64,000 nt of DNA from Stenopsyche tienmushanensis (lineage: Eukaryota; Arthropoda; Insecta; Trichoptera; Stenopsychidae), in the NCBI GenBank assembly GCA_008973525.1, contig WACJ01000001.1, positions 310,001 to 374,000 on the forward strand, read 5' to 3'. The notes beneath the pieces were generated by a model. That model was not told the DNA's origin. It saw only the letters and a list, made by a program, of their open reading frames with translations, and did no database searches. The position numbers and the translations under genes are program-made. Of the stretch, positions 22,050 to 32,869 are shown piece after piece; within the stretch, counting starts at the first letter, position 1; each line of letters opens with the position of its first letter.

Positions 22050-23140
22050 GCTTTATTATTCCCTTTGATGACTTAATTAATTTCGCTTGCGAATTACATT
22101 ATAAATAATAGTGCCGTTAGTGACACTTGCGTTGAAATTGAGTATTGTACGCGGGCTTTGCGGTCTCTTTCTGAACCGAAAGACATAATCAGCATTTTAA
22201 ACAGACCTAATCTCCCCAGTAATTAAAACCCAAACTCGCTGCTAAACAATTGCATACATAAACCAACAAAGCCAGCGCTAAGAATTTAAGCATAACGGGA
22301 TTTGGCTTAATTCCGCGCCCCTACGGTGCCTCCCCCGGGACTACCCGCAAGATATTAACGCCTCCGATTCTACTCTTTCGCCAAATATTACAGCAATTGC
22401 GGGGCACTTCTTCGATGGTGTATGAATTTATATTTATCCTCCGAGTATTTTATTTAATCTCATTCATAGACCCGCACATATTACGTTTGCGCCCGTTAGG
22501 AGGATGTTCATATCGTAAATGTGGCTTTGAAACCCACTCAATAACACAAGAGGGCTGTTGAAATCATAAGAGATGTTTTCAGCTGAAACAAACTTGTGAA
22601 CGTATCGATTCATTCAGAGCGCTTATATATTATGTATCAGCAACGTATCTTCAATATTTCATCTGTTACGCAGACCGGGAGAAAGATCAGATCTTTCCGC
22701 GGCCAAGACAAGCGGTCGGACCCCAAAATTTTACGAGATTTTACGTAAGATTGTATCCAATACCGTATTTATTCGAATTCCGCCAATTTAAACAAGTCTG
22801 CTAGCAATTCTTCAGTACATCTTCTTACAAAAGCGAATTATAAGCGATTTTCAAAGAATAATTTTGAAATTGAATCAAAAATGTTTTGGCGTTATATTGA
22901 AATACCCTGCCTTTAATAGACATGGATACTTCCAAATAGCAAAACAAATAAATACGATGAAATCAAATGTTTTTCCAATACTATCCAATCAAAAAAGATA
23001 TTATGTCTGAGAGATAATTGGGTTAATGTCGTTCTCAATCATAACATTTTCAATCATGCCATCATTACAATTGTGCTTTGAATATCATACTATATATATG
23101 TTGATTTGAATGAATCTAAATTGAATCAAAAGATGAGATA
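22050..23140. other. Unique DNA; short shared block at 22671-22735
   Basis: No gene is visible. The block with GGAGAAAGATCAGATCTTTC and CGCGGCCAAGAC...CGGTCGGA recurs at 40087-40140, and in part at 56698-56735. It may be an LTR piece of another family. The remainder is unique with moderate GC. Confidence 0.45.
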
Positions 23141-23149
23141 TTAACTCAC

Positions 23150-23230
23150 GGGGACTTCGACAAGCAATAATTACGCAATGCGCAGAACGTTTATCGAACG
23201 AGCCCCTCGTTACAATGGTGTCAGAAGTGA
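23150..23230 (+). mobile_element. LTR end followed by a tRNA-Leu primer-binding site
   Basis: GAGCCCCTCGTTACA is followed by A and TGGTGTCAGAAGTG at 23216-23229. The latter complements the 3' end of insect/vertebrate tRNA-Leu (CACTTCTGACA plus CCA), the expected position of a retroviral-type primer site just after an LTR. The upstream LTR body is too diverged to align. Confidence 0.5.
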
Positions 23231-23234
23231 CTTC

Positions 23235-24160
23235 TTCGACGGCTGTGACTTTCCCGTCGTATGTAAGGTAAATTTCTTGAAATTTGCACGAATTTCGTCT
23301 TAAAATTACACGCCATCCAAATTTGCTTTAAATCGATTTTGGCATCGTCGATGTAAAATAGGCGAACGAACGATAATTTTATTCCAGTATAATGCGGTCG
23401 ATAAAATCCCAAAATCAAGTGTGATTATTTATTGCCGTTACAAATGTGAAATTCCACAAAACAACAACTGGAGCAGTTCGAGTAATGTTGGCATATTCCC
23501 ATTCGGAGACGACAGCATCCAGCTTTTGGTTGCGTACATACGTTCCCGTACCATATTTAATTCATTTTCGGTGGGGAATCTCTTGTGTCTTTGTTATAAT
23601 TCTTGAATAAATTGAGATCTAACGGTGCAGAAGTGATGAATACCATGCATAAAGGATGAAGACAACGCCACCGGGATCACCTTTACGCGAAAGCCTCCCC
23701 GGGGAATACGATTCATCAATCTTTGAGTCGTCGAACAATATCTTTTTTTTTATCTAGAAGGACTTCGACAGGAAGTCGTGTAGAAGAATGGTAAATCTGA
23801 GGATAATAAAATCAATTATTCCACCCACGACTTAATTTTTCCTTTGAATTCCCGACGAATTTAATTCGATAAATCCTATATGTAATCCGAATGTTTACAT
23901 AGAATGATTATTAAAGATAAAAAATAAACTAAATTTTTAGATAAGGCATAACATTTACTAGTTATCGGTTTAATATATATTTGTGCGCGTTTAAAAAGTT
24001 GTTTGTAATAAGTGTTTACTTTATGAATCGTTATCAATTACATGTTGCATTTAAAATAAATATTTATCAAGTCCGGGCTGTGTATTGCATACAAAAGTGC
24101 AAAACCTTGATATAAAACTAATTGATATCTTGCCTAAACGTCCTATACAGAGGGAAAGTG
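23235..24160. other. No gene seen
   Basis: Short frames on both strands (61-65 codons) have no recognised features. A GC-rich stretch lies near 23.67-23.71 kb. Confidence 0.45.
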
Positions 24161-24164
24161 ATCA

Positions 24165-24262
24165 TAAGGTCTGCGTGTCCAAGCGGTCCGCTCTTCGAAT
24201 CGCTGATACGGCGAAATATCTCCTTACGATCGAGCGTCATGCTCGAACACGTCCACAGGCAC
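24165..24262 (-). pseudogene. R1-like C-terminal fragment
   Basis: Contains the GTCCAAGCGGTCCG...TTCG.ATCGCTGATACG...GCGTCATGCTCGAACACGTCC series (broken here), the plus-strand image of the conserved C-terminal segment seen best at 62.93 kb. Confidence 0.6.
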
Positions 24263-24689
24263 TTTTGGCAAAGCCGAGGTGAAACCAAATCTACTTAACC
24301 CGTGAAGAATTCTAGGAGGACGTCCAGTGATCTGAAACGATCCAAGGACTGCAGCTGCATAAACTGCAATACTTACAAAAATATGAAAAATAACTGGGAT
24401 ATCCAGTACCCTGGAACAACCCAGCGACACGACAAACGGTATTTAATGTTACTGAAAAAATTGTACAGTTGCCTTCCATCTTCGCTGGACATCCAGGAGT
24501 TCGAATCTCTCGTCACAGCGTAGAATGAATCGTGAAGTTACGTGACTCCTCTATCATGACTCCCAAATAGAGGGCCGATCTCACAAACGGAGGAATCTGA
24601 GGGTATCACACCCGTTGACCACTTACTTAGATACTAAGAACGTTAATTTGTTCAGTCAGCTTCATTCGCTAATCGTCTCCAGGTCCGGG

Positions 24690-25590
24690 TAGTTGTTTCA
24701 CTCTAGGATGCCAACAAGGGGGGACAACCCTACGCTCGCGGGTAACAGTCAAACCCTTAGAGTAATAATGTAAAGTAAAAGTGGGCGAAAGTAGACTCCT
24801 TGGCTTGCTTATGAAAGGATGCTGCGGTAGCTCAGCTAACAAGAATTGGGTGCGCAGCTTACCCTTTGCTGCTTACCAGGAAAGTGGAATGCGAACTGCC
24901 GATTACAGAAGGAGCAAGAGGACTTCAACAGCCTAATGCAGGGGTGGCCAACCCAAATGATCTTGCGGGTCACTTTGGAAATGCATCATAGCTCCGCGGG
25001 CTGCATATAAAATTATATATCCCCATTTAAGATTTAGATACACTATAGACATTTTTTTGAAGTGAAAAAATATATTTTGTAAAAGTGTAATAAATCTTGC
25101 GGGCTGGAAAAATATTCAAGGCGGGCCGCATGCGGCCCGCGGGCCACGGGTTGGCCACCCCTGGCCTAATGCATACATGGGAGAACGAAAGAGAACGACG
25201 ACTTGTCTCCTTGGCTAGGTACTACAAATTACTGAACCAATACGAGTACCATAGAGAAAGGGAAAACCCTGCAATCCATCGTTCATCGCTGAACCCCTTT
25301 CAAATTGAGGTTGACCTCGCGTAGTAGTTCCTTTATGTTTGGCGTAACCTCGTCCTTCCCTCATCAATACTTAGGGTACACATAGTCTGAAACCGATCTT
25401 CTTGCGGAAATCTCACTTCCTTTTGGGGGGCATAGAATGAAAAGGCTGGGCACCAGGAAGTTCTGCGCGTAGTGTTTCTTGGAGGATCAAAGAGCGGTAA
25501 AAGACACTCCTGTGTAGCTAGTCTGAGGGCACTCAGAACAGACCGCACAGCAGCGCGGGAGATGGTCTTTAAGAGTCTAATAAATTACTA
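24690..25590 (-). repeat. Repeat D, copy carrying a hAT MITE
   Basis: Inverted relative to 9400-10085 and colinear with it after removing 24939-25163. Its right edge runs straight into the R1-like reverse transcriptase relic at 25.6 kb. No long frame is present; the frames at 25097-25548 have no recognised motif. Confidence 0.7.
24939..25163 (+). mobile_element. hAT MITE, copy 2
   Basis: Same ends as the 13509 copy, CAGGGGTGGCCAACC and GGTTGGCCACCCCTG. Flanked by a perfect 8-bp duplication GCCTAATG (24931-24938 and 25164-25171). 225 bp, non-coding. The paralogous repeat at 9.8 kb keeps an empty site. Confidence 0.95.
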
Positions 25591-25594
25591 AAAT

Positions 25595-26023
25595 ATTGTC
25601 TAGCAGGACGTCCTACAGGACTGGTCCAAAGATCGAGTTCTGCGGGCAGCCTATACTCAACTTCCTGACTATGACTTCATCATCCACATCGGCAATGACG
25701 AATCCATCTGCGAAATGCGACCCAATAAGGAAGATCAAGTTGGGCGAGGTCCGTCACGCATGGAGCTTGACCAGAATCATATCCCACCACGCGTTTTCTA
25801 AAGCACCCGCGACGTCCAGAAAGATCACCGCCACATATTTCTGTTCTGCCTGTTCCACCTTCTGGATCAAAGATATCATCCCCAGTATAGGAGATGTTAT
25901 GCAAATATTTGTTGAGCATAGTTCAGAATAGGAATCGGTCAGACAGCTACGGTCAATTTGGACTAGATTTCTAACATAATTGAACATGCTATTATCGCAA
26001 GTCACTAAGTATTTTATACTCAA
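25595..26023 (-). pseudogene. R1-like reverse transcriptase relic (motifs A and B)
   Basis: Minus strand: QAEQKYVAVIFLDVAGALEN AWW (motif A; the second conserved D of the usual DVxGAFDNAWW is E). A frame change follows, then DEVIVRKLSIGCPQNSIFGP (motif B, usually GxPQGSVLGP). Motif C is absent because the sequence passes into repeat D. The A-to-B spacing is normal for R1-type enzymes. Confidence 0.75.
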
Positions 26024-26029
26024 ATAGAA

Positions 26030-26950
26030 CTGAGAAGTTGCATTTTAATAGCCATATTCTATTTCTTATATTGAATTTTCGACAACAACATAAAATATGT
26101 ACAAAACGCTTTGAGAAAATGTGAACAAAATAGGTTTGCCGATAAAACAAATTTATAAAGTAAATATTTTGACGGAAATGAGACTTTTATTAGCATTCCA
26201 ATATGAATAAGAGTTTTGTTGATACGACGAAACAATAAGAATGAACGTTGATAAGAGGAAAAGTTGTTTTCTTGCTTTACAAGATAATATGTATTTATGG
26301 AAGTTGTTACAAAGTTTTTTCCGCTTAATTAACAAGCAACGATATCGATATCAAAAGCGAGCAAACAATAATTTAGGCATCGTTTTTACAGCTGAAGATG
26401 TTTTTTTTTAACAGGGCATCCTGTTACCAATTTTAGCCTCATTGGAGTGCAATCTCCGCGAGATTAACATTTCAAACGTTGATTCTGGTTTAGGAAAGTT
26501 GATAATAACGTTTCGCCGGCAATTCCTACGGGAGACGAATTTGGAAGTTGCCCGGAAATAAGTCGAAGAAGCAGCCGGATAGACATAACACTATTAAGAG
26601 GCAACAAGTGAGCAATGGCGGATGTGCCAAAAATTACCAAAGTGCCAATAAAACTTTTATCACTTTAGGAGCTTCCACGTATATCGCAGGGACGAGGGTA
26701 GAATCAATCAACTCGATTGAAATGGGGATGTTATTATTCCTGGCGAGAGGAAATACGCTTAAAACGAAACGGGGGCGGAAAAGGAGATTGATGCATTTCG
26801 ACGAAACAAAAATGTTTCATTTATCCATCCAATTTTATCAATATTCTTTTAACAATGCTAAAACAATATTATTAATTCTAATAGAAGGATTTTTTTATTT
26901 ATAAAAATCTTAATATAAACATAATTGAAATATGGTTTATGGGTTGAAGG
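26030..26950. other. AT-rich DNA, one unrecognised ORF
   Basis: The plus frame 26548-26904 (118 codons) is basic and starts MPGNKSKKQPDRHN. I recognise no domain, and its composition fades into poly-N/I/L at the end. Probably not a gene. Nothing else was seen. Confidence 0.35.
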
Positions 26951-26959
26951 TTGGGTAGT

Positions 26960-27072
26960 TATCAGCCATTTTGTTCGGTCACAGTAAATTCTTTCAATGG
27001 AGAGGTCGTCGCGCGCTCTCACCACCCCAGAAAAGTTTCTCAGAAGTGCTCCGTGTGAGCATTCCGGGCAAC
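26960..27072 (+). pseudogene. Mariner 5' fragment
   Basis: GCCATTTTGTTCGGTCACAG and TAAATTCTTTCAATGGAGAG correspond to the start region of the mariner at 52.96-53.03 kb (GCCATTTTGTTCAGTCACGG, initiation context ATGGAGAGATCGTCG). It stops at about 27.07 kb, next to the LTR. Confidence 0.6.
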
Positions 27073-27085
27073 TACACACAACTAC

Positions 27086-27560
27086 TATAGCGTGGGCGAT
27101 TCACCATCCCTACGTAGTAGCGCTGTTAACAGCGACATCTTCCATCTCTCTTCAGGTGCAATGTGTTATTTTAACAGCGCCATCTCTTGTGGCCCTGCGG
27201 AGACATTGCACCTGGATACCGATCGATCGCTTCTTGCTCGTGCACCGTTGTCGCTTGGGTAGTAACGCGCAGGAAGCGGGAGTCGGGGGAGTCGTCGATT
27301 AGCCTTGGCTGCGGGAAGTCGTCCCTCCTGCAGCCAGATCTCTCTCGCGTAGAATAAACAGGTAATTAGAGAAGAGAGTCTTTCTACCTTTCGACTCTTA
27401 TCTTTCGACGTCCGTTTATTCCCACGCATTTGTTCAGCAACATCACAGTCCGATAGAAAAACGGATCCGTGTGCTAGCGCGGCCAGCCCGACGAGCACGT
27501 GGGGGCGGGAGGCCGCCTGGGGACTCTATCCCCGAGAGCGAACCCCGCCTCAACATTACA
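27086..27560 (+). mobile_element. Solo LTR, best preserved copy
   Basis: Starts TATAGCGTGGGCGATTCACC (consensus TGTAGCGTGG) and ends CCGCCTCAACATTACA, about 475 bp. It contains GGTGCAATGTGTTATTTTAA, GGCCCTGCGGAGACATTGCA, the CCTGCAGCCAGATCTCTCTC block and a GGGGACTCTATCCCCGAGAG stretch before the 3' end. No internal region follows and no clean target duplication was found (ACTAC left, CCACT right). It contains no gene; frames inside are incidental. Confidence 0.75.
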
Positions 27561-27564
27561 CCAC

Positions 27565-28185
27565 TATAAGCTCCCAAAGAGCCTACGATAGATATTTGCA
27601 GTGGTATTGTTTTGCAAAATCAAAAAACGGATGACTGCTGCGCGGATCTTGCATGGAAGAGATGGCGGGAGCGCGTGACGACCTCTCTAACGGAACAATT
27701 TACTGTGTCTGATCAAAATGACCGAGAAACATGCGGGATCAAACACATTAACTTTAAAGACTCCCCCTACACCTGGTTTTGCCAGCTTCAACAAACAAAC
27801 AAAAAAATCTCCCAACCTCAAGATTCTTACTTTGTGTAACCCGACTTTCTGGATGACCTTCGTATCTTTATTTTAATATTATGAATAAATTGCAATATGA
27901 ATGTCTCTATATAAAAATAGTGTCTAACAATAGTTTTACAAAAAAAAATAGCATACAAATATGTCTTCATAAGGTTTCAAAATACGCGACTACTTTTCGG
28001 TCTCCCTAATACATTTTTATTATATTTTAAGTAGGGTATCCCAATTTTCTTCTTGTTTCGATACATCAATTAATGAATTTAAATATATTATGATGAATTT
28101 CAATAGCAAATCTCTCTTTATTCCATGAGGAAATTTTATAAAATTCAGAAAATCTTATAAAAGGCAGGCATCTAAAATTCGTTTT
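27565..28185. other. AT-rich DNA; Tc1/mariner-like end at 27985-28011
   Basis: The 75-codon plus frame at 27612 is unrecognised. On the minus strand, TATTAGGGAGACCGAAAAGT (then AGTCGCG) matches TATTAGGGGGACCCAAAAGT at 63.6 kb. It resembles a Tc1/mariner inverted-repeat end next to a TA target. Confidence 0.45.
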
Positions 28186-28188
28186 ATA

Positions 28189-30038
28189 TCTATATATATG
28201 TAAAAATCAATGTGTGCCTGTCCGTCTGTCTGTCTGTCTATCTGTCTGTCTAAAATTTGCTAAGGTAAACAAAGCCTTTTGTCAACTATGCCGAGAGACG
28301 ATAATGCTATCAATCTATTATTTGTTCAAGTGCTCGGCTGCGTCAGCCAAGGCCGCGCTGGACGGCTGGCGCGTCGTGGTGCTCGGCGGCTCGCCGGTCG
28401 CTATACGAAGTGAGGGAGAGCGCACGCATCTTACCTCTCACTCCCACACCAATACATCGCGTAGCTTTCCAACTAAGCGCGTGTTGCTAAGCAACCACAT
28501 CCAAATCAATAAATAAACAAATCACTCATTCATGTATTCTATAAGCGAGTTGGATGCATCTTCACACATAACAAATCAATCAATAGCGAAATAAACTCCA
28601 GGATTGAACACGATATGAAGTGCTATAATTGTCTTAAAATATATTAAGGACGAATACGAACGACGAGACGAATTCTGGTGTTCCGCGCTAAAATTCATGA
28701 AACTCTACTTCCTTCGTAAAATTGATATAATTCTTAAACCAGCTAATAGGTTGAAACTAAATTTTAGTGGTGCCTCCAAAAGAGCTTACTGCACCGATAT
28801 ATTTAAACAAAACAATTGTTTTCAATATGTGGTACGTTTATCAGCGAGATAAAATTCAAAAGTAATTTTTTGATATAAATTGTATGTAAAGGCATTAATT
28901 AAATGACACGTAAACACACGAAGAAAACACAAGGACAACATTCAGTTAGTTTATCATTCTATATAAAAATATATTTGAATTGGATATTTTAACACTGAAA
29001 ATTGGCGTGCCTAAAATTCTTCTCTGAAACAGAAATCCGTCACAACATATAGCAACTGTACCAGGTTTTTAGTGAAAAAAAAGATGAATAATATCGTCGG
29101 AGCTACAGTTAGAAATGAAAAATTTCCCCAACGCTTCCGACTGATATGCTATTCGAATTGAAACGTGTGCAGTCTCCGGTGTGAGCATTAACGAATAATA
29201 GAAACACACAGGGTATGCGTGCATGCTTCTCACATGGACAGCTGTATGCGGGCTGCTCACGCTCAAATCATTTATTACCAGACGGTGCACACCATCCGAA
29301 AAAATATTTTGAATCTAAAAGTACTTCATTAGCACGGCATAAGCATAATCTTTGGGATGAATATAACAACAACATGGAGAGCCTCCTCTGACCTGAGTTG
29401 TGTGATTGATCCCCCTATTCGGAATCATGCCAGCCCGCGAGCAAAGTGCACATGGTGCAAAACCGTCAAATTAAAATTCCATGTCTGCAAGGACCCGTTC
29501 CTTCTCCACTTCTTGCGGCCACTTGCGCTCTGAACGTGGGAGGAAGCCAACTAAAGATTCTAATTTTACTTTGAAATTCTAGGCTAGGATAAATATATAG
29601 ATGAAAACTGCTTAAAATTTAAATAGAAAAAAATAAATATATAAATATGTATTTTGTATAGGGTAGGGAAGAGTTTTGAGTCTTACTTACGGCTTCCAAA
29701 AAAATGCGAGAAAAAACCGGTCGCAAGGACCTAGCGTAAGGACCTAGCCCTGGAAATACATTTTCCCTCAAAACTTTTAAAAAAAGCCCTAAAATCAGAG
29801 AAAATGGCCACAAGGCTTCCGTGTCCAACTGATCCGAATTTCGAACCACGGACACAACGAAGGAACGCCTCGCGATCGGACGTCATTCCCGAAAATGTCC
29901 ACAGAGCGTGGTCTGCGTCCATGGATGGATCTCCGCATGGACACTCTGGGGTTGTTGAAAGCCCAGGTGTTGCCTCAGGTGGTGCCTAACTGAGAGGAAG
30001 AAAGTGAGAGGTGGCGGCCGACGACCGACGTAGATCAC
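28189..30038 (+). repeat. 1.85-kb dispersed repeat, copy 1
   Basis: Aligned by eye with 49604-51545 in the same orientation, with few differences in long stretches (for example 2 changes in about 97 bases around 29.2 kb). It begins TCTATATATATG then TCAATGTGTG and a TCTG-rich run, like a Helitron 5' end. A GC-rich block follows (28.33-28.52 kb), then AT-rich sequence, a minus frame reading HTAVHVRSMHAYPVCFYY that is kept in both copies (29.07-29.29 kb), and a reversed R1-like 3' fragment. Shared sequence stops after CAGATCAC/TAGATCAC. No 3' CTRR end was found. Confidence 0.85.
29440..29985 (-). pseudogene. R1-like LINE 3' fragment within the 1.85-kb repeat
   Basis: The minus strand carries DADHALWTFSGMTSDREAFL and RCVRGSKFGSVGHGSLVAIF. 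The Cys of the usual DHVLWTCPG knuckle is replaced by F. A 3' region with GTGGCCGCAAGAAGTGGAG (minus) and GCATGATTCCGAATAGGGGG follows and matches the 3' region of the R1-like copy at 63.1-63.24 kb. The second repeat copy contains the same piece at 50.92-51.44 kb. Confidence 0.75.
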
Positions 30039-30139
30039 ATCTCCTGCCATCTAAATAAAGCCGCTTCCTTAACGCGAGTGCGTCTTAGGCTTCTATCTGG
30101 ATTTCTCTGAATCTTTGGGACGGAAAAAATATAGGAAAG

Positions 30140-30588
30140 CTTCTGTCCAACAAAAATAACAAAGTGAAAAACGAAATTCAAGGAGCTTACGTGATTTAAT
30201 GCTCAGCCTGCATCATATCGTACATTGAACAAACCAATAGATGTATCACCCACGGGGTGACAGTGCATCAGAACGCAGTCTTGGAATTAAATTACAAATT
30301 TGCAGTACACGAACATGGTACGAACAACAATCATCACATCAATTTTGCTGGTACTAAAACCATAGTAACCGTCGAAAATTTCGGCATCAAAATTGCGAGA
30401 GAAGCGATGGAAATCTAAAAACGAAGTAACTCCATATTCAACGGACGAGACGACGGCACTAGCATACCCAGAACTTGGCTACCAATTTTATCGAAAATTA
30501 AGGCACCAATAACCAAGCAAAAAAATCTGAAAGTACAAAGAATCTAGCACGAAGCGACGGCAATGCACAGCCCAACATAGCACTAGAC
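30140..30588 (+). pseudogene. Penelope-like GIY-YIG endonuclease relic
   Basis: The plus frame reads KNEIQGAYVI, stop, CSACIISYIEQTNRCITHGV, then VHEHGTNNNHHINF, then VENFGIKIAREAMEI, stop, RSNSIFNGRDDGTSIPRTWL. This follows the Penelope endonuclease plan: GVYxIPCxxCxxxYIGQTxRxLxxRxxxH...AxHxxxxxHxIxF...RxxxEaieI...N.ddG..l...W. GAY and YIE stand for the GIY and YIG motifs, and the conserved R after QTN is kept. Two in-frame stops make it dead. Upstream reverse transcriptase sequence is missing. It is broken by the hAT MITE at 30589. Confidence 0.75.
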
Positions 30589-30795
30589 CAGGGGTGGCCA
30601 ACCCGCGGCCCGCCTTGAATATTTTTCCAGCCCGCAAGATTTATTACACTTTTACAAAATATATTTTTTCACTTCAAAAAAATGTCTATAGTGTATCTAA
30701 ATCTTAAATGGGGATATATAATTTTATATGCGGCCCGCGGAGCTATGATGCATTTCCAAAGTGGCCCGCAAGATCATTTGGGTTGGCCACCCCTG
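30589..30795 (-). mobile_element. hAT MITE, copy 3
   Basis: Ends CAGGGGTGGCCAACCC and GGTTGGCCACCCCTG. Flanked by CACTAGAC (30581-30588) and CACCAGAC (30796-30803), an 8-bp duplication with one mismatch. The internal sequence is inverted relative to copies 1 and 2. 207 bp. The 61-codon frame across it is incidental. Confidence 0.92.
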
Positions 30796-30804
30796 CACCA
30801 GACG

Positions 30805-31600
30805 GAGGATGCTCACAAGGAGCATCACCAAAACGACGCAACGCATGCCGGGTATTCGTTAGTATAATATAAAAGTAAGAAATAATGATTCCAAAACATC
30901 CTCAATATTTCATATCCATGAATATTGAAGCGCCCTCCGATTATTGAATCTTGAGCTTCTTTATTTTTTTAATATCTAATTCCCAAATATTAATTTTCAG
31001 GGAATCGGATGTGATAGTATTGGAACATTTTTTTCAGAATGAAAAGAAATTCTCAAACAAAATATTTTCAGTTTTATCATGGAAGAATGTCAAAAGAAAG
31101 GCAAATATGTTTAAACCTCTTGTTTAAATATTTAAAGCAAATACTGATAAGATTAAGGCGGCCCTCTATTTTCGCACATTTTGTACAAATTGCTATTTTA
31201 AAATATATTTATGTCGATAATGCAAAAATTGTTCGCTTTCTAGTAGTCCATGGAATTTGATCCATGGATCGTGCCTTGGCATAAAAGAGTCAAAAATAAA
31301 AGGTTCCTGGAAATATTATGCCCGAACGAATTATTTTGTAGGCAAGGTGAATTTATAAATTCTGAAGAAATTCCAGAAACTATCACAAATGAAATAATTG
31401 ACCCTATAAATGAACTGAACTTGGACGACAACAACGAAAATGGTAATTATTTAATTGAATCTCACTCAATATCTTTGTCAAATGAATACTTAATTGATCA
31501 ACAAGAGTTAAATGAAATACACAATGAAAGTTGTGGGCGTGGAAGAAATCGATGATCAAAAATATGAATGAAGCCTTCATATATCTTGATATATTTTTTA
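30805..31600. other. AT-rich DNA with an unrecognised acidic ORF
   Basis: The plus frame 31250-31555 (101 codons) starts MEFDPWIVPWHKRVKNKRFL and becomes Asn/Glu/Asp-rich (NELNLDDNNENGNY). I recognise no domain. It could be a linker piece of a transposon polyprotein or a decayed exon. Nothing else was seen. Confidence 0.35.
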
Positions 31601-31639
31601 AGTGAAATTTCTATAGATGCAATAGGACAAATTGACTTA

Positions 31640-31850
31640 AACGACACAAAAAGTGGAACTCGAAGTGGAAGTGGGCTGTTGATACGAAAGAGAATGTTCG
31701 TAGTGTGTCCATATCCATCGCATACATCAATGAGACGCTACGCACATGCGTCGCGCCACCTCTATTATGTATGTGCATATACGTTTCTGACACCAGTGGA
31801 GCGGAGACATTTTCGGGGCGTCTCCAGGCCACTAGATCAATAACGCATAC
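31640..31850 (-). mobile_element. LTR 3' end, tRNA-Leu PBS and leader, fragment A
   Basis: On the minus strand, GCCCCGAAAATGTCTCCGCT is followed by CCAC and the primer site TGGTGTCAGAAA (31784-31795). A leader with GAGGTGGCGCGACGCATGCG and GTAGCGTCTC then follows. The leader recurs at 32870-33020 (minus), 33648-33735 (plus) and 47588-47790 (plus). Short frames inside (for example RSVSLMYAMDMD) are shared because the DNA is shared. No gag was recognised. Confidence 0.65.
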
Positions 31851-31856
31851 ATTTTA

Positions 31857-32220
31857 TTATATTAGGGTTTCCCATAAGTTTCTTTCGTTTTCATATTAAG
31901 AGAAAATAAACAATAATTTTTATATCATTTTTTTTATATAAAAAAAGCTACGGTATTTTAGGAGGGCAACGATTTCAAGATAACGTTGTGGTTGAAAAAT
32001 ACGTGCGCAATTGGTTTACAGAACAGACGTCTACTTTCTTCAGTGACAGGATCAAGAAGCTTCCTATCCGATGGATTAAATGTAAAATAAAATCCGGGTT
32101 ATATTTGAATCGTTCTTTAAATAGCAAATTAGTTGCTTATTGTCATCATGCTGTTCATTTCCGACTGACCAAAATTAAGTCAATCCATCTGCACGATCCA
32201 ATAAAAACTGTGACATAATA
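31857..32220 (+). pseudogene. Internally deleted mariner relic (C-terminus)
   Basis: TATTAGGGTTTCCCATAAGT at 31855-31874 resembles a mariner end. The frame from 31988 reads YVRNWFTEQTSTFFSDRIKK and LPIRWIKC. This matches the mariner C-terminal block (VxxWLxxQPxxFFxDGIxKLxxRWxKC). AAATCCGGGTTATATTTGAA at 32091-32110 is shared with the mariner ends at 7.56 and 38.6 kb. The catalytic core is missing. Confidence 0.65.
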
Positions 32221-32229
32221 TGGCACCGT

Positions 32230-32865
32230 TTCATAAAGAAAGTTCGAACGAATGTTCATGAAAAGAGGGCCCAGTTATTGTAGTTACAGAGCCGGCAACA
32301 GATGGCGTCAAAGAGGATAATCACGCAGAAAGAGAAAGAAAGTCAACAAGTGCCTCCCCAAATGGACCGTTGCCAAAAATGATGCATGCGGCGTTAAAGA
32401 AGCAGAAGAAACTCTTCCAACACATTAGGCCTGCTCTTAAAAGGCTCCTACAGTCCTCTCACACGCCCCGCTGAATCTCAGAATTTGTGTTGTATATAAC
32501 ATAATACATATTCACATAAATTTCCCTAAATCTCCTGCGCCATTAATATAAAAGCTTTTGTGAGTCGGTGAATGTATCTCATTGCAATGTAGAGCGACCC
32601 ACAAACCTTATTCCTTCCACCGCGCACATTTTATTCCAGAATACGAATAAAATTTATCATCGAACTTGTACCCAATGTGCTGTAAGCAAACAAAGTTAAA
32701 GTCTAAATTTATCACTTTGCTTCGCTATTTGCACATTTAAAAGTGCACCGTGCTGATTGAATCGACAGCTGAACGTCCTTCTATTTGCTAAAGCTATTTG
32801 TAAATCGATGGTAAATAATGCTGTAAATGTAAACAAACAGTATTACTTGCACTTTTTGAAGTAAA
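32230..32865. other. No gene seen
   Basis: Unique AT-rich sequence; nothing recognised on either strand. Confidence 0.45.
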
Positions 32866-32869
32866 GCTT

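Noticed and set aside
24810..24860. tRNA-like GGTAGCTCAGCTAACAAG as a second SINE or tRNA
   Set aside because: Resembles an A box, but no B box follows at the right distance and the stretch is part of repeat D, whose other copy reads differently here.
27166..27498. 110-codon minus frame and 101-codon plus frame over 27.0-27.5 kb
   Set aside because: Both fall inside a solo LTR; similar frames occur in other LTR copies because the DNA is shared.
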